From: Alphaproteobacteria bacterium
GTDB taxonomy: Bacteria; Pseudomonadota; Alphaproteobacteria; RS24
NCBI GenBank assembly: GCA_029253645.1
Contig: JAQWZC010000109.1
Span: 1-49,771, forward strand
Direction: 5' to 3'
Length of the DNA stretch: 49,771 nucleotides
The position numbers and the translations under genes are program-made. Shown in pieces: positions 30,132-40,531 of the stretch. Numbering within the stretch: the stretch's first letter is position 1; each line of letters begins with the position of its first letter. The notes below the pieces were generated by a model. The model saw only the letters and a list, made by a program, of their open reading frames with translations. It was not told the DNA's origin and did no database searches.

Positions 30132-30396
30132 GTGTGGACAGGCTGACAGTTTAAAACCAATAGGCGACTGAACCGCGGCAATCAACCAGTGCCTGCTGGC
30201 TATTCATCCTGCGCGGGTCAAGGTTCATAGCATAACCGTTTCAAAAGATAATACCGGCTTAATCGCCCGCCCCTTTTTGGGGAAGACACATCTGGAAAGC
30301 CCGCCCAGTCGCAAGGATGCGCTGATGATGCTTTCCACCGCGCCCAGCGTGGCCTTTATGACATTCGGCTTTGCGACCTAAAAACGCTGAAACGCG

Positions 30397-31557
30397 CTAA
30401 ACCTGACGGCGGCGTATCATATCCGGCGTTAGCTGGCTGAGCGCGGTGACGCCCATCAGCTTCATGCCGCGCTCAATTTCGCTTTCCAAATTGCCCAGCG
30501 CCTTTTCGACACCGGCCTGGCCCGCTGCCGCCAGCGCATAAAGATACATGCGCCCGCCCGAACACGCCGTCGCGCCCAGCGCCATGGCTTTCAGCACATG
30601 GGTGCCGCGCTTAATGCCGCCATCGCAAATCACCTCAATCTCACCGCCAACGGCGGCCAGAATTTCCTCAAGCTGGTCAAAAGGCGCGCGCCCGCCGTCC
30701 AATTGGCGGCCACCATGATTGGAAATCATAATCGCATCCGCGCCCAAATCGACTGCCCGCCGCGCATCGCCCGCGCTCATCACGCCTTTCAGGCAAAACT
30801 CGCCGCCCCATTTGGCGCGCAAATCACCGGCATCATCCCAGCTCATATTTTGGTCGAGCATGGTGGAAAAATAATCGCCGACCGAAATGGCAATATTCGA
30901 ACCCTGCCCGACATGGTTTTTCAGCTGCGATAATTCAAATTTCTCGCGCAGAAAATAATTCATCGCCCATGACGGCTTGCTGGCAAATTGAAGCATGCTT
31001 TTCGGCGTCAAGCGCGGCGGCGTGGTGAAACCCGTATGCAAATCGCGCTCGCGATTGCCGCCGGTAATCGTATCCACGGTCAGGGTCAAAATATCGAAAC
31101 GCGCCTCGCGCGCCATATCCAGCATGGCGGCATTAAGCGCGCGGTCTTTGTGAAAATAAAATTGAAACATTTTCGGCGTTGAGATGAGTTCGCCGATTTC
31201 CTGCAAGCTGACCGTGCCCAGCGAGGATACACCGAAAAGCGTGTTAAATTTTTCTGCCGCCCGCGCCACGGCGCGCTCACCTTGGTGATGAAACAGACGC
31301 TGCAAAGCGGTGGGTGAGCAAAATATCGGCAGGCCGAGCTTTTGCCCCATCACCTCAACCGACATATCAATATCGGCCACGCCGCCCAATATATTCGGCA
31401 CTAAATCATAATCCTCATAGGCCGCCGTATTGCGCCGATAGGTCAGCTCATCATCCGCCGCGCCGTCAATATAGTGAAATATCGGCCCGGGCAAACGCCG
31501 CCGCGCGAGGTCGCGCAAATCATCGACATTGCTGCATTTAGCCAGAGAACGCGGCAT
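30397..31557 (-). CDS. FMN-dependent alpha-hydroxy acid dehydrogenase, L-lactate dehydrogenase-like
   Basis: MISNHGGRQLDGGRAPFDQLEEI, ICDGGIKRGTHVLKAMALGA. Confidence 0.93.
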   Translation of the reverse strand: MPRSLAKCSNVDDLRDLARRRLPGPIFHYIDGAADDELTYRRNTAAYEDYDLVPNILGGVADIDMSVEVMGQKLGLPIFCSPTALQRLFHHQGERAVARAAEKFNTLFGVSSLGTVSLQEIGELISTPKMFQFYFHKDRALNAAMLDMAREARFDILTLTVDTITGGNRERDLHTGFTTPPRLTPKSMLQFASKPSWAMNYFLREKFELSQLKNHVGQGSNIAISVGDYFSTMLDQNMSWDDAGDLRAKWGGEFCLKGVMSAGDARRAVDLGADAIMISNHGGRQLDGGRAPFDQLEEILAAVGGEIEVICDGGIKRGTHVLKAMALGATACSGGRMYLYALAAAGQAGVEKALGNLESEIERGMKLMGVTALSQLTPDMIRRRQV

Positions 31558-31561
31558 GGCA

Positions 31562-32743
31562 CTAATCCTGTTTAAAATGTTTCGACAATTTCAGGCCTTG
31601 CGCCTGATAGTTGGATTTCAAATCCGCGCCGTAAAGCATATGCGGCACATCCGTCAGGCGCTCATAAACCAGCCGCCCGATAATTTGTCCATGTTCGAGA
31701 ATAAACGGCACTTCGCGCGAGCGCACTTCCAACACGGCGCGCGCGCCGCCCTTGCCGTCGCGGCCCTTGCCACCGGCTTCAGCAGCGCCAAAGCCCGGGT
31801 CAAAAAATCCAGCATAATGCACGCGAAACTCACCGACCAGCGGATTAAACGGCACCATTTCAGCGGCGTGAGTGGGTGGAATGGTGACCGCTTCACGCGA
31901 TGCCAGAATATAAAACTCATCCGGGTCGAGCACAATTTCATCAGCCGCATCGCGATAGACCGGCTCCCAATATTGCGCCACCGGCAATTGCCCGGGCTTA
32001 TCGACATCAATCAGTCCGGCATGACGTTTGCCGCGATAGCCGACGAGACCGGATTTGGTATCGCCCAGCAAATCAATCGACACGCCCAGCCCGCCATCAA
32101 TATTGGCCACGCCATCGACCAAGCCAATATCATCATGCAGACGTTTCAGCTCGGCATCATTATGCGCAGCCGCGCCACGGCGAAAACGCAATTGCGACAG
32201 GCGCGAGCCTTCGCGCACCAAAATCGGGAAGGTGCGCGGGCACACTTCCAAATAGAGATGACCCTTATAACCCGCCGGAACAATATCAAAGGCCGTGCCG
32301 AAATCGGTAATCAGCCGCGTAAACACATCAATGCGGCCGGTCGAACTTTTCGGATTGGCAAAGCCGGCCGTGCGCTCGGGCAGATTGACCGCCTCCATGA
32401 GCGGCACTAAATACACGCAGCCCGTCTCCAGCACCGCGCCTTGCGATAAGTCGATTTTATGATAAGCGCGCGCCGCCAGCTTATCGGAAATCGTGCCTTT
32501 TTCACCGGGCAGAAAACTGGCGCGAATACGATAGGCGACATCGCCCAATCTGAGGTCGAGGCTGGCCGGTTGTATCTGGTCGTCCAACACGCCGCCCGAT
32601 GCCCAAATTTGTTTTTCGCGCACCATGTTTTGAATGCCATGGGCGGGCAAAATGCCGACCGCATGGGTTTGGCCTTTGGTCATCACCGGTTCTTGCCCTG
32701 CTTCTTCGGGAAACAGCGCGCCTGTTTCGGCACCATCACTCAT
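31562..32743 (-). CDS. dcd: 2'-deoxycytidine 5'-triphosphate deaminase (Dcd/dUTPase superfamily)
   Basis: DDQIQPASLDLRLGDVAYRIRASFLPGE, FANPKSSTGRIDVFTRLITD, HAGFFDPGFG. Confidence 0.87.
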   Translation of the reverse strand: MSDGAETGALFPEEAGQEPVMTKGQTHAVGILPAHGIQNMVREKQIWASGGVLDDQIQPASLDLRLGDVAYRIRASFLPGEKGTISDKLAARAYHKIDLSQGAVLETGCVYLVPLMEAVNLPERTAGFANPKSSTGRIDVFTRLITDFGTAFDIVPAGYKGHLYLEVCPRTFPILVREGSRLSQLRFRRGAAAHNDAELKRLHDDIGLVDGVANIDGGLGVSIDLLGDTKSGLVGYRGKRHAGLIDVDKPGQLPVAQYWEPVYRDAADEIVLDPDEFYILASREAVTIPPTHAAEMVPFNPLVGEFRVHYAGFFDPGFGAAEAGGKGRDGKGGARAVLEVRSREVPFILEHGQIIGRLVYERLTDVPHMLYGADLKSNYQAQGLKLSKHFKQD

Positions 32744-32853
32744 TTTCGCGCCTCATATGGCGCTTTTCGAATCTCAATCATGGGCCGGAGTTTACGCTTA
32801 AAATGCCCTCATGTCTTGACGCGGAGACAGTTTTTCGACATGTTCTCCTCAAT

Positions 32854-32907
32854 CGAGGTGATTTGGGCCGGCTGGCTTGCGGCCTCGTTAAATAAACAGC
32901 TAAAATC
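32854..32907 (+). ncRNA. SAM-II riboswitch aptamer upstream of metZ
   Basis: CGAGGTGATTTGGGCCGGCTGGCTTGCGGCCTCGTTAAATAAACAGCTAAAATCG: P1 CGAGG/CCTCG, GGTGATTTG, GCTTGC, CGTTAAA and GCTAAA conserved segments. Confidence 0.9.
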
Positions 32908-32919
32908 GCCGGAGGGAAC

Positions 32920-32943
32920 CCGGCCTCTTGGTCGGTTTTTTTA
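32920..32943 (+). terminator. Intrinsic terminator between SAM-II aptamer and metZ
   Basis: CCGGCC-TCTT-GGTCGG followed by TTTTTTTA. Confidence 0.88.
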
Positions 32944-32980
32944 TGCCGGTTACACATAAAGGGTCACGCAGGAGACGATT

Positions 32981-34168
32981 ATGACCGAGAAAAAGAAATG
33001 GCAAACGCAAACGCGCATGGTGCATGAGGGCGGTATGCGCTCGCCTTTTGGTGAGACCGCAGAGGCGCTTTATCTCACTTCGGGCTATGTTTATGACAGT
33101 GCCGAGCAAGCCGAGGCGCGTTTTAACGAAGAAGAAGACGGCTTTATTTATTCGCGTTTCGGCAATCCGACCGTGCGCGCTTTTGAAGAACGCATGATGG
33201 CGCTGGAGGGCGCAGAGGATGCGCGCGCCACCGCCACCGGCATGGCCGCCGTGACCGCATGCATGATGAGCCAGCTTGAGGCCGGAGACCATATTGTCGC
33301 CGCGCGCGCGCTATTCGGCTCGTGCCGATATGTGGTGGAAACACTCATGCCGCGCTTTGGCGTCGCCTGCACTTTGGTAGATGGGCGCGACCTTGAGGCA
33401 TGGCAAGCCGCGCTGCGACCGGAAACCAAAATCCTGTTTTTGGAAACCCCGTCCAATCCGCTGCTGGAAATCATCGACATTCAGGCGGTGGCCGATATTG
33501 CCCATAATCATGGCGCGCAATTGGTTGTCGATAATGTGTTTGCGACGCCGGTTTTGCAAAAGCCGCTAACCTTGGGCGCGGACATCACGATTTATTCCGC
33601 GACCAAACATATTGACGGGCAAGGCCGATGCCTTGGCGGCATTATTTTGGGCCGTCAGGATTATATCCAAGACCGGTTGGCGGTTTTTATGCGCCAAACC
33701 GGCCCCAGCCTCGCGCCGTTTAATGCTTGGGTGATGTTGAAAGCGCTGGAGACTTTGCAATTGCGGGTCGATGCCCATTGCGATAATGCCGAAAAATTGA
33801 CGCAAACGCTGGTGGCGCATGAGCAAGTCGCGGAGGTTTATTATCCGCATGATAAAAACCATCCGCAATATGCGCTGGCGCAAAAGCAAATGACCCGTGG
33901 CTCAAACCTTATCGCCTTTAATCTAAAGGGCGGCAAAGCCGATGCGTTTAAGCTGGCCAATGGGCTTGAGATTGCGCTTATCTCCAATAATCTGGGCGAT
34001 GCGAAAACCCTCATTACCCATCCGGCCACCACCACCCACTCAAAATTGAGCGACGCGGCCAAGGCCGAGCTGGCCATTACCGGCGGTACATTGCGCGTTT
34101 CGGTCGGGCTTGAGGATGGCGATGATTTACAAAATGATTTTGAGCAAGCCTTGGCCAAATTGGGTTAG
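32981..34168 (+). CDS. metZ: O-succinylhomoserine sulfhydrylase
   Basis: PLP Cys/Met metabolism family: SGYVYDSAEQAEARF, FIYSRFGNPTVRAFEERM, SATKHIDGQGRCLGG. Confidence 0.93.
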   Translation: MTEKKKWQTQTRMVHEGGMRSPFGETAEALYLTSGYVYDSAEQAEARFNEEEDGFIYSRFGNPTVRAFEERMMALEGAEDARATATGMAAVTACMMSQLEAGDHIVAARALFGSCRYVVETLMPRFGVACTLVDGRDLEAWQAALRPETKILFLETPSNPLLEIIDIQAVADIAHNHGAQLVVDNVFATPVLQKPLTLGADITIYSATKHIDGQGRCLGGIILGRQDYIQDRLAVFMRQTGPSLAPFNAWVMLKALETLQLRVDAHCDNAEKLTQTLVAHEQVAEVYYPHDKNHPQYALAQKQMTRGSNLIAFNLKGGKADAFKLANGLEIALISNNLGDAKTLITHPATTTHSKLSDAAKAELAITGGTLRVSVGLEDGDDLQNDFEQALAKLG

Positions 34169-34217
34169 ACTAAAGCTGGCGAGAGCAGTCCGTGAGCAGG
34201 CAAGGGATAAAAGCGGC

Positions 34218-34610
34218 ATGCAAAAAGCGGTGACGCGCGATATTTCGGTTTCAGTAGAAACCCGTTTTCTGGACAGCGACAGCGATCCGGATGAGGCTTA
34301 TTTTGTCTGGGCCTATCGCATCACCATTGAAAATATGGGCCATGAGACGGTGCAATTATTGACCCGCCATTGGCAAATCACCGACGCCCAAGGCCGCTTG
34401 CAGGAAGTGCGCGGCGAGGGCGTGGTGGGCGAGCAACCGACCCTCAAACCCGGCGGCACATTCACCTATTCCTCGGGCACGCCGCTCTCCACCGCATCAG
34501 GTTTTATGTTGGGCAGTTACGGCATGGTGACACAAGAGGGTGAGTGTTTTGACATTGAAGTGCCCGCCTTTTCGCTGGACAGTCCGCATGAATGCGGGAA
34601 CATAAATTAA
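34218..34610 (+). CDS. apaG: Co2+/Mg2+ efflux protein ApaG
   Basis: YFVWAYRITIENMGHETVQLLTRHWQITDAQGRLQEVRGEGVVGEQPTLKPGGTFTYSSGTPL. Confidence 0.95.
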   Translation: MQKAVTRDISVSVETRFLDSDSDPDEAYFVWAYRITIENMGHETVQLLTRHWQITDAQGRLQEVRGEGVVGEQPTLKPGGTFTYSSGTPLSTASGFMLGSYGMVTQEGECFDIEVPAFSLDSPHECGNIN

Positions 34611-34613
34611 TCC

Positions 34614-36059
34614 ATGAGCGATAATCGAACCATATTTTTTATTATCGGCCTGCTGCTGGCGGCGGTTTCGGGCGGCATGTTATTGCCCGCAACCATTAAT
34701 GCGACCAGCGGCCATAGCGATTGGCAGGTTTTCATCGGCTGTTCGCTGGTCACCGGCTTTATCGCCGGTGCGCTTATCCTGACCAATCGCGGAAAATTGC
34801 CGCCGCTTTCAGTCAAACAAGCCTTCACCCTGACCAGCCTGTCATGGCTGGCCCTGACCGGTTTTGCCGCTTTGCCCTTTGCCTTTGGCGAATTGGATAT
34901 GAGCTATACGGATGCGTTTTTTGAGGCCATGTCGGGCCTTACCACCACCGGTGCCACTGTGATAACCAATTTGGACGGCGCCCCGCCCGGTATTTTATTA
35001 TGGCGCGCGCTTTTGCAATGGTTTGGCGGCATTGGCATTATTGTTATGGCAATATCGGTTCTGCCCATGCTGAATATTGGCGGCATGCAATTATTTCGCC
35101 TTGAAAGCTCCGACACATCGGAAAAAATCCTGCCGCGCACGGCGCAGATTGCCGGTTCCATCACGCGGCTTTATTTCGGCATTACATTGGCCTGCATGTT
35201 GTCTTATCTGGCGGCCGGTATGGAGGTGTTTGACGCCATTGCCCATGCCATGACGACAATTGCGACCGGCGGCTTTTCAACCCGCAATGACAGCCTTGGC
35301 GCATTTGGCGCGCCGGTGGCTATGGTGGCGATATTTTTTATGCTGGTCTCCGCCGTGCCCTTTGTCGCCTATCTGCAATTGGTCAATCGCAAATTTGATA
35401 AATTTGTGCGCGACGAACAAATCCGCACTTTCTTTTTATTGGCTTTGGCGGCGGCGGGCATGATGTGGATTTATCAATTGGCCATGACCGGCGACAGCGC
35501 CGGTGCGGCTCTGTTATCCGCCGCCTTTAACACCACATCGATTTTGACCGGCACGGGCTATGCCACAGCCGATTACAGCGCATGGGGGCCATTCGCCATT
35601 TCAATGTTTTTCATTTTGACCTTTATCGGCGGTTGCGCCGGGTCAACCGCATGCGGGTTAAAAATCTTTCGCCTGCAAGTGGTGGTGAAAGCGGGCTGGC
35701 GCTATATCCGCCAATTGACCCGCCCCAATGGGGTTTTTGTCATTCGCTATAATGGCCGCTTGCTGGACAATGAAGTCGCCAATTCAGTGGTGGCTTTTGT
35801 GCTAATATTTATTCTGACATTTTCCGCCGTGGCCACATCGCTGAGCCTGATGGGGCTTGACCCGCTCACCGCATTATCGGCCGCCGCCGCCGCCATTGCC
35901 AATGTCGGCCCGGGCCTCGGCCCCGAAATTGGCCCGTCAGGCACTTATGCCGGTCTGCCCAATCAAGCCAAATGGGTGCTGGCTTTCGGCATGCTTTTGG
36001 GGCGGCTTGAATTTTTGACCGTGTTGGTTTTATTCGCGCCCAGCTTCTGGCGTCGCTGA
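34614..36059 (+). CDS. trkH: TrkH family potassium uptake protein
   Basis: EAMSGLTTTGATVITNLDGAP...WRALLQWFGGIGIIVMAISVLPML, GGCAGSTACGLKIFR. Confidence 0.94.
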   Translation: MSDNRTIFFIIGLLLAAVSGGMLLPATINATSGHSDWQVFIGCSLVTGFIAGALILTNRGKLPPLSVKQAFTLTSLSWLALTGFAALPFAFGELDMSYTDAFFEAMSGLTTTGATVITNLDGAPPGILLWRALLQWFGGIGIIVMAISVLPMLNIGGMQLFRLESSDTSEKILPRTAQIAGSITRLYFGITLACMLSYLAAGMEVFDAIAHAMTTIATGGFSTRNDSLGAFGAPVAMVAIFFMLVSAVPFVAYLQLVNRKFDKFVRDEQIRTFFLLALAAAGMMWIYQLAMTGDSAGAALLSAAFNTTSILTGTGYATADYSAWGPFAISMFFILTFIGGCAGSTACGLKIFRLQVVVKAGWRYIRQLTRPNGVFVIRYNGRLLDNEVANSVVAFVLIFILTFSAVATSLSLMGLDPLTALSAAAAAIANVGPGLGPEIGPSGTYAGLPNQAKWVLAFGMLLGRLEFLTVLVLFAPSFWRR

Positions 36060-39000
36060 GGGCTGATAGCTAATCGGCTCTTGCGGTATGCCGCGCCACC
36101 GCCCCACCAGATTGCGAATATCCTCTTGAATACCCAAAACGCTGGGCACTAAGAACAGCACAATCAGGCTGGCAAAGCCCAGCCCCCAAGCAATGGTAAT
36201 GACCATGGGCAGCAAGAATTGCGCCTGCACGCTGGTTTCGAATAAGAGCGGTGCCAGTCCCAAAACCGTTGTCAGTGAGGTAAGCGTAACGGCGCGCAAA
36301 CGGTCGCAAATGCCGTTAATCACGGCTGTGCGTAAATCCTCGCCCTCGCCTTGGCGCTCATCAATGCGGCTGATGAGAATAATCGAATTATTGACCAATA
36401 TGCCCGACAGGCCCAACAGGCCGACAAGGCTCAAAAAGGTCAGGTCAAAACCTTGCACATAATGCCCCGTCACCATGCCGATAAGGCCAAAGGGGATGAC
36501 CGACATAATGATAATTGGGCGCGAATAGCTGGCGAAAACAAACGCCAAAACAATATAAATCAGGGACAGGCCGACCACTGCGCCGACCCGCAAGCCGCCC
36601 ATTGTTTCGGCTTGCTCTTGATTGCGACCGCCAAAACTGAAGCTGATATTATATTTCGCCGCCACTTGCGGCAGCGTCGTCGCGGCCATGTCTTGCAGCA
36701 CATCATTCGGGTCGCCCGCATCATCATCATAATCGGCAATCACCGATACCGCGACTTGGCCATCGGTGCGGCGCACGGAATCAAAGCCGGGTTTTTCGAT
36801 AATATCCACCACCGCCGTGAGCGGCACATAGCGCGGGGTGCCATTGGCCGTCATGCTGCCCGGCACGGGCAGGTCAATATCAGCCAATTGTTTGGGGCTT
36901 GAGCCATCGCGCGGTTGCAAGACGCGCAAAGTGACTTCCTCATCACCGCGGGCAAAACGTTTGGCAATCGCGCCTTCCAAATTGGCGCGGGTCAGATTGC
37001 CGACCATGGCATTGGTGAAGCCCAAAGCCGCGCCTTGGCGGTTCACTTCCAGCAATAATTCTTGCTTATTATAAAATAAATTATCGCGCGCGCGCGAAAT
37101 ACCGTCATATTCTTGCAGCTTCTGGCGCACTTCCAAGGCAGCTTTTTTCAATGTTTCCGGATCGGCATTGGCCAGACGAATATCAATATCGCGCCCGGGC
37201 GGGCCACCGCGTTGTTCGCGGATAAACACATAACGTAGCCCCGCAATATCGGGCACTAAATCTTCCCATTGTTTGACAATGTCTTTGGTGCGAATGCTGC
37301 GCGCCTCGCTGGCTGTCAGTTCGGCTGTGATAAGGGCGCGTTCTTCTCCGGTTGATGTGCCGGTGCGCCCGATTTGCGTGAAGATGACGGAAATCAATTT
37401 TTCCTCAGCCTCAGGCCCGGCTTGGGCCAGCAGCTTGGCCTCGGCGTCATAAAGCGCCTTTTCAATCAGCTTTGTGTTTTTATGCGTTTCGGCGCGTTTG
37501 GTGCCGGGCTGGAAAAACACATAAGCATTCACCACCTCGCCCTCGGGCGATGGGAAAAAGCGGAACGGCACACGCCCGCCCGCCAACAGGCCGACGCAAA
37601 TAATCAATATTGCGAGGCCCGCCGCCGCCGTTGTGTAGCGATTATCATAAACCGCGGTCACAAAACGCTTAAAGCGATTGGCGCGAAAATGCTCAAACCG
37701 GTCGAGAAACGCCTTGCGGATGCCGCGCCGCTCTTTGCGCGGTTTTTTCAGCGCATGGCTCAAATGACCGGGCAATACGAAAAAACATTCAATCAGGCTT
37801 GCCACCAAAACGCTGAATAATACCAGCGGAATGGCGCGCACAAATTGCCCCATCACACCGGTGATAAGCAGCATGGGAATAAACGCCGCCAAAGTGGTCA
37901 GCGCAGCCGCCGTTATCGGCAGCATCATACGCAAGGCCCCGCCCTCGGCGGCGGTTTGGGCATCAGCCCCACGCTCGGTCAGCGTAGCCGAATGTTCACC
38001 CACCACAATCGCATCATCGACAATAATCCCAATCGTCATAATCAGCGCGAAAAGCGACAGCATGTTGATCGTCATGCCGAGATATAACATGACGCCGAAA
38101 GTCGCCATTAAGGAAGCGGGAATGCCCGCCGCCACCCAAAAGGCAATGCGGCCATTGAGGAAAAGAAACAAAATGCACAACACCAAAAACATGCCGCCCA
38201 GCCCGTTAATCAGCAGCACATTAATGCGCTGGCGAATCTTATCGGCATTCACATCAAAAATTTCGACTTTCAATGTCGGCGGCAAAGAGGGCAGCGTCTC
38301 GGCAATATAGGCGCGCACCGCATCGGTCATTTCCAGCGCATCGCCGTTTTTCGTGCGCTGCATGGTCAGGCGAATGGCGCGGTCTTCGCCCCGCCAGCCC
38401 TCAACCGCATTGGCGTCAAATGTCTCATAAACCCGCGCCACATCACCGACCTTAATTTGGCGGCCGTCGGCTGAACTGCGCAGGCTAATCTCGCGCACAT
38501 CGCTGGCGGTTTGCGCCAAGCCGACGGCGCGCACTTGGCGTTCAACCTCGCCGCGCAAAATACCGCCCGGCACATCCAGCGATGAGCCGGCCAGCTTATC
38601 GGCAATATCTTGCGCCGTCATATTATAGCGGCGCAATTGTGCGGCCTGCGCTTCGACCCAAATTTCTTCGTCGCGAAAGCCGTTCATCACGACTTTATCA
38701 ATGCCGACATTCAGCAAGCCGTCGCGCAATTGCTTGGCATAGGCACGCAAAGCGCGTTCCTCAAACGGGCCGGAAAGCAGCACTGAGACAACCGGCTCAA
38801 AAAAAGTGGTCTGCGAAATAATCGGTTTTTCCGCATCCTTGGGCAAGGTGGTGACCGCATTCACGGCCGCCTCGACATCGCCGACGGCTTTTTGAATATC
38901 GGCCTCGGGATAAAACTCGACCGTAATGGCGGCAAAGCCGGTGCGCGAGGTGGATTTAAATTCCTTCACGCCATCGATAAAGCGCACTTCCGGCTGGATT

Positions 39001-39209
39001 GTGGCGACGATATTTTTATCGACATCCTGCGCCGTCGCGCCCGGCCAAGGCACATTAATATTGACGATTTTAATTTCCGTGGTCGGGAAAAACTGCGTGT
39101 TCAATCCCGACAGGCCGAAAAAGCCGAACATAATCATCGAGATGAAAAGCAGATTGGCGGCATTGCGATGCCGCGAAAACAGCTCAACAATGGCGCGCAT
39201 CGGATTCAT
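36030..39209 (-). CDS. RND efflux transporter permease subunit
   Basis: 1059 aa; FPTTEIKIVNINVPWPGATAQDVD..., IVDDAIVVGEHSATLTERG, LSGILVNNSIILISRI. Confidence 0.95.
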   Translation of the reverse strand: MNPMRAIVELFSRHRNAANLLFISMIMFGFFGLSGLNTQFFPTTEIKIVNINVPWPGATAQDVDKNIVATIQPEVRFIDGVKEFKSTSRTGFAAITVEFYPEADIQKAVGDVEAAVNAVTTLPKDAEKPIISQTTFFEPVVSVLLSGPFEERALRAYAKQLRDGLLNVGIDKVVMNGFRDEEIWVEAQAAQLRRYNMTAQDIADKLAGSSLDVPGGILRGEVERQVRAVGLAQTASDVREISLRSSADGRQIKVGDVARVYETFDANAVEGWRGEDRAIRLTMQRTKNGDALEMTDAVRAYIAETLPSLPPTLKVEIFDVNADKIRQRINVLLINGLGGMFLVLCILFLFLNGRIAFWVAAGIPASLMATFGVMLYLGMTINMLSLFALIMTIGIIVDDAIVVGEHSATLTERGADAQTAAEGGALRMMLPITAAALTTLAAFIPMLLITGVMGQFVRAIPLVLFSVLVASLIECFFVLPGHLSHALKKPRKERRGIRKAFLDRFEHFRANRFKRFVTAVYDNRYTTAAAGLAILIICVGLLAGGRVPFRFFPSPEGEVVNAYVFFQPGTKRAETHKNTKLIEKALYDAEAKLLAQAGPEAEEKLISVIFTQIGRTGTSTGEERALITAELTASEARSIRTKDIVKQWEDLVPDIAGLRYVFIREQRGGPPGRDIDIRLANADPETLKKAALEVRQKLQEYDGISRARDNLFYNKQELLLEVNRQGAALGFTNAMVGNLTRANLEGAIAKRFARGDEEVTLRVLQPRDGSSPKQLADIDLPVPGSMTANGTPRYVPLTAVVDIIEKPGFDSVRRTDGQVAVSVIADYDDDAGDPNDVLQDMAATTLPQVAAKYNISFSFGGRNQEQAETMGGLRVGAVVGLSLIYIVLAFVFASYSRPIIIMSVIPFGLIGMVTGHYVQGFDLTFLSLVGLLGLSGILVNNSIILISRIDERQGEGEDLRTAVINGICDRLRAVTLTSLTTVLGLAPLLFETSVQAQFLLPMVITIAWGLGFASLIVLFLVPSVLGIQEDIRNLVGRWRGIPQEPISYQPSATPEAGRE

Positions 39210-40478
39210 TTAAGGCTGCTCCACCACTTTCACCGCAACACCCGGCGCGGCCTCATTAAAGCGCGTCATCAGCACCATATCACCGATAGAGAGGCCGCTT
39301 CTGAGCAGAACCTGCGCCCCATCATCAATGAAATCATCAAGCGTTTTGCGCGCCAAGCGCCCATTTTCAACCAGATAAACCATATTGCCGCCATAGAGCG
39401 CATTTTTGGAAATCGCCATCACATCGGGCACGGGCTGGGCCAGCAATTCAACCGTCACAAATGCCCCGCCGCGTAAATTAGAGGGCAGCTTGCCGCTCAC
39501 CCGCGCATAAACATCAACGCCGCGTGTCGCTTGGCTGATTTGCGCCCCGACCCGCTCAATCTCGGCGCGCAATTCAATCCGCTCACCGCCCAGCTGCCAG
39601 ACAATATTTACCGGACGGCCAATCACTTCGCTATTGCGCTCAAGAAAGCGACCATATTCAGCGTCGGATAAATTAAACACGACATCAAAATTATCGCTAT
39701 CAAGCAGCATGCCGACTTGGTCATTCGGGTTCAGCACCCGGCCCTCGCGCGCCGTGATATTGGCCAGAAAACCGCTAAACGGGGCAACAACTTTGGTATT
39801 GGCCAAATCGCGTTTGGCTTTTTTCACCTGCACATTTATGCGGTCCACCGCCGATTGTTGCTGCTCGGCGCGCGCCGCTTTAATCGTCGCATCGGTGGTT
39901 TTATCGTCCACTGTCTTTTGCGACACCGTGCCTTTTTTAAATAATTTCTGAGCGCGGGTTTTTTCTTGACGCGCCAATTTGGCCGCCGCTTGGCGTTCTT
40001 TCAGCACCGCTTTCGCGCCTTTGAGTTGCGCACGCGCATCGGCCAATTGGTTTTCATAGGTAAACGGGTCAATCTCCAGCAGCACATCGCCCTTGGCGAC
40101 GCGCGCGCCATCCTCAAAACCGGCACTGGTGGCAATCACCTCGCCCGATACCAAAGCGCGCAAATTCACTTCGCGGCGCGGCCTTAATTCCCCAAAGGCA
40201 GAAATGCGCGGCTGATATACGCCATAGGCGACTTTTTGCGCCGCCACCGACCAGACAATTTCGCTATTTTCGGCAGGTTTGGTTTGCGGCTTGGTGGCCA
40301 CCAGCATGGAAAAGCCAAAAAACCCGCCCATTAAAACGAGCAGGGGCATGGCTATTTTCCTTAGCCTGCCGCCCAAAGCCGGACGCAATTTATGGGATTG
40401 CGCGCGCATCCATGCTCCCAAATTGTTCAAAAACTGTTTCATGCTGCCTCTACCGGCACCCTTTACGCAAAATGACAC
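39210..40478 (-). CDS. RND efflux periplasmic adaptor subunit (HlyD/MFP family)
   Basis: GEVIATSAGFEDGARVAKGDVLLEIDPFTYENQLADARAQL...VVAPFSGFLANITAREGRVLNPNDQVG. Confidence 0.93.
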   Translation of the reverse strand: MSFCVKGAGRGSMKQFLNNLGAWMRAQSHKLRPALGGRLRKIAMPLLVLMGGFFGFSMLVATKPQTKPAENSEIVWSVAAQKVAYGVYQPRISAFGELRPRREVNLRALVSGEVIATSAGFEDGARVAKGDVLLEIDPFTYENQLADARAQLKGAKAVLKERQAAAKLARQEKTRAQKLFKKGTVSQKTVDDKTTDATIKAARAEQQQSAVDRINVQVKKAKRDLANTKVVAPFSGFLANITAREGRVLNPNDQVGMLLDSDNFDVVFNLSDAEYGRFLERNSEVIGRPVNIVWQLGGERIELRAEIERVGAQISQATRGVDVYARVSGKLPSNLRGGAFVTVELLAQPVPDVMAISKNALYGGNMVYLVENGRLARKTLDDFIDDGAQVLLRSGLSIGDMVLMTRFNEAAPGVAVKVVEQP

Positions 40479-40531
40479 TCAAACTCTGTCTTAAATATAA
40501 CGCGTCCGGCGACCTAAACCAGTCGCTTCAA

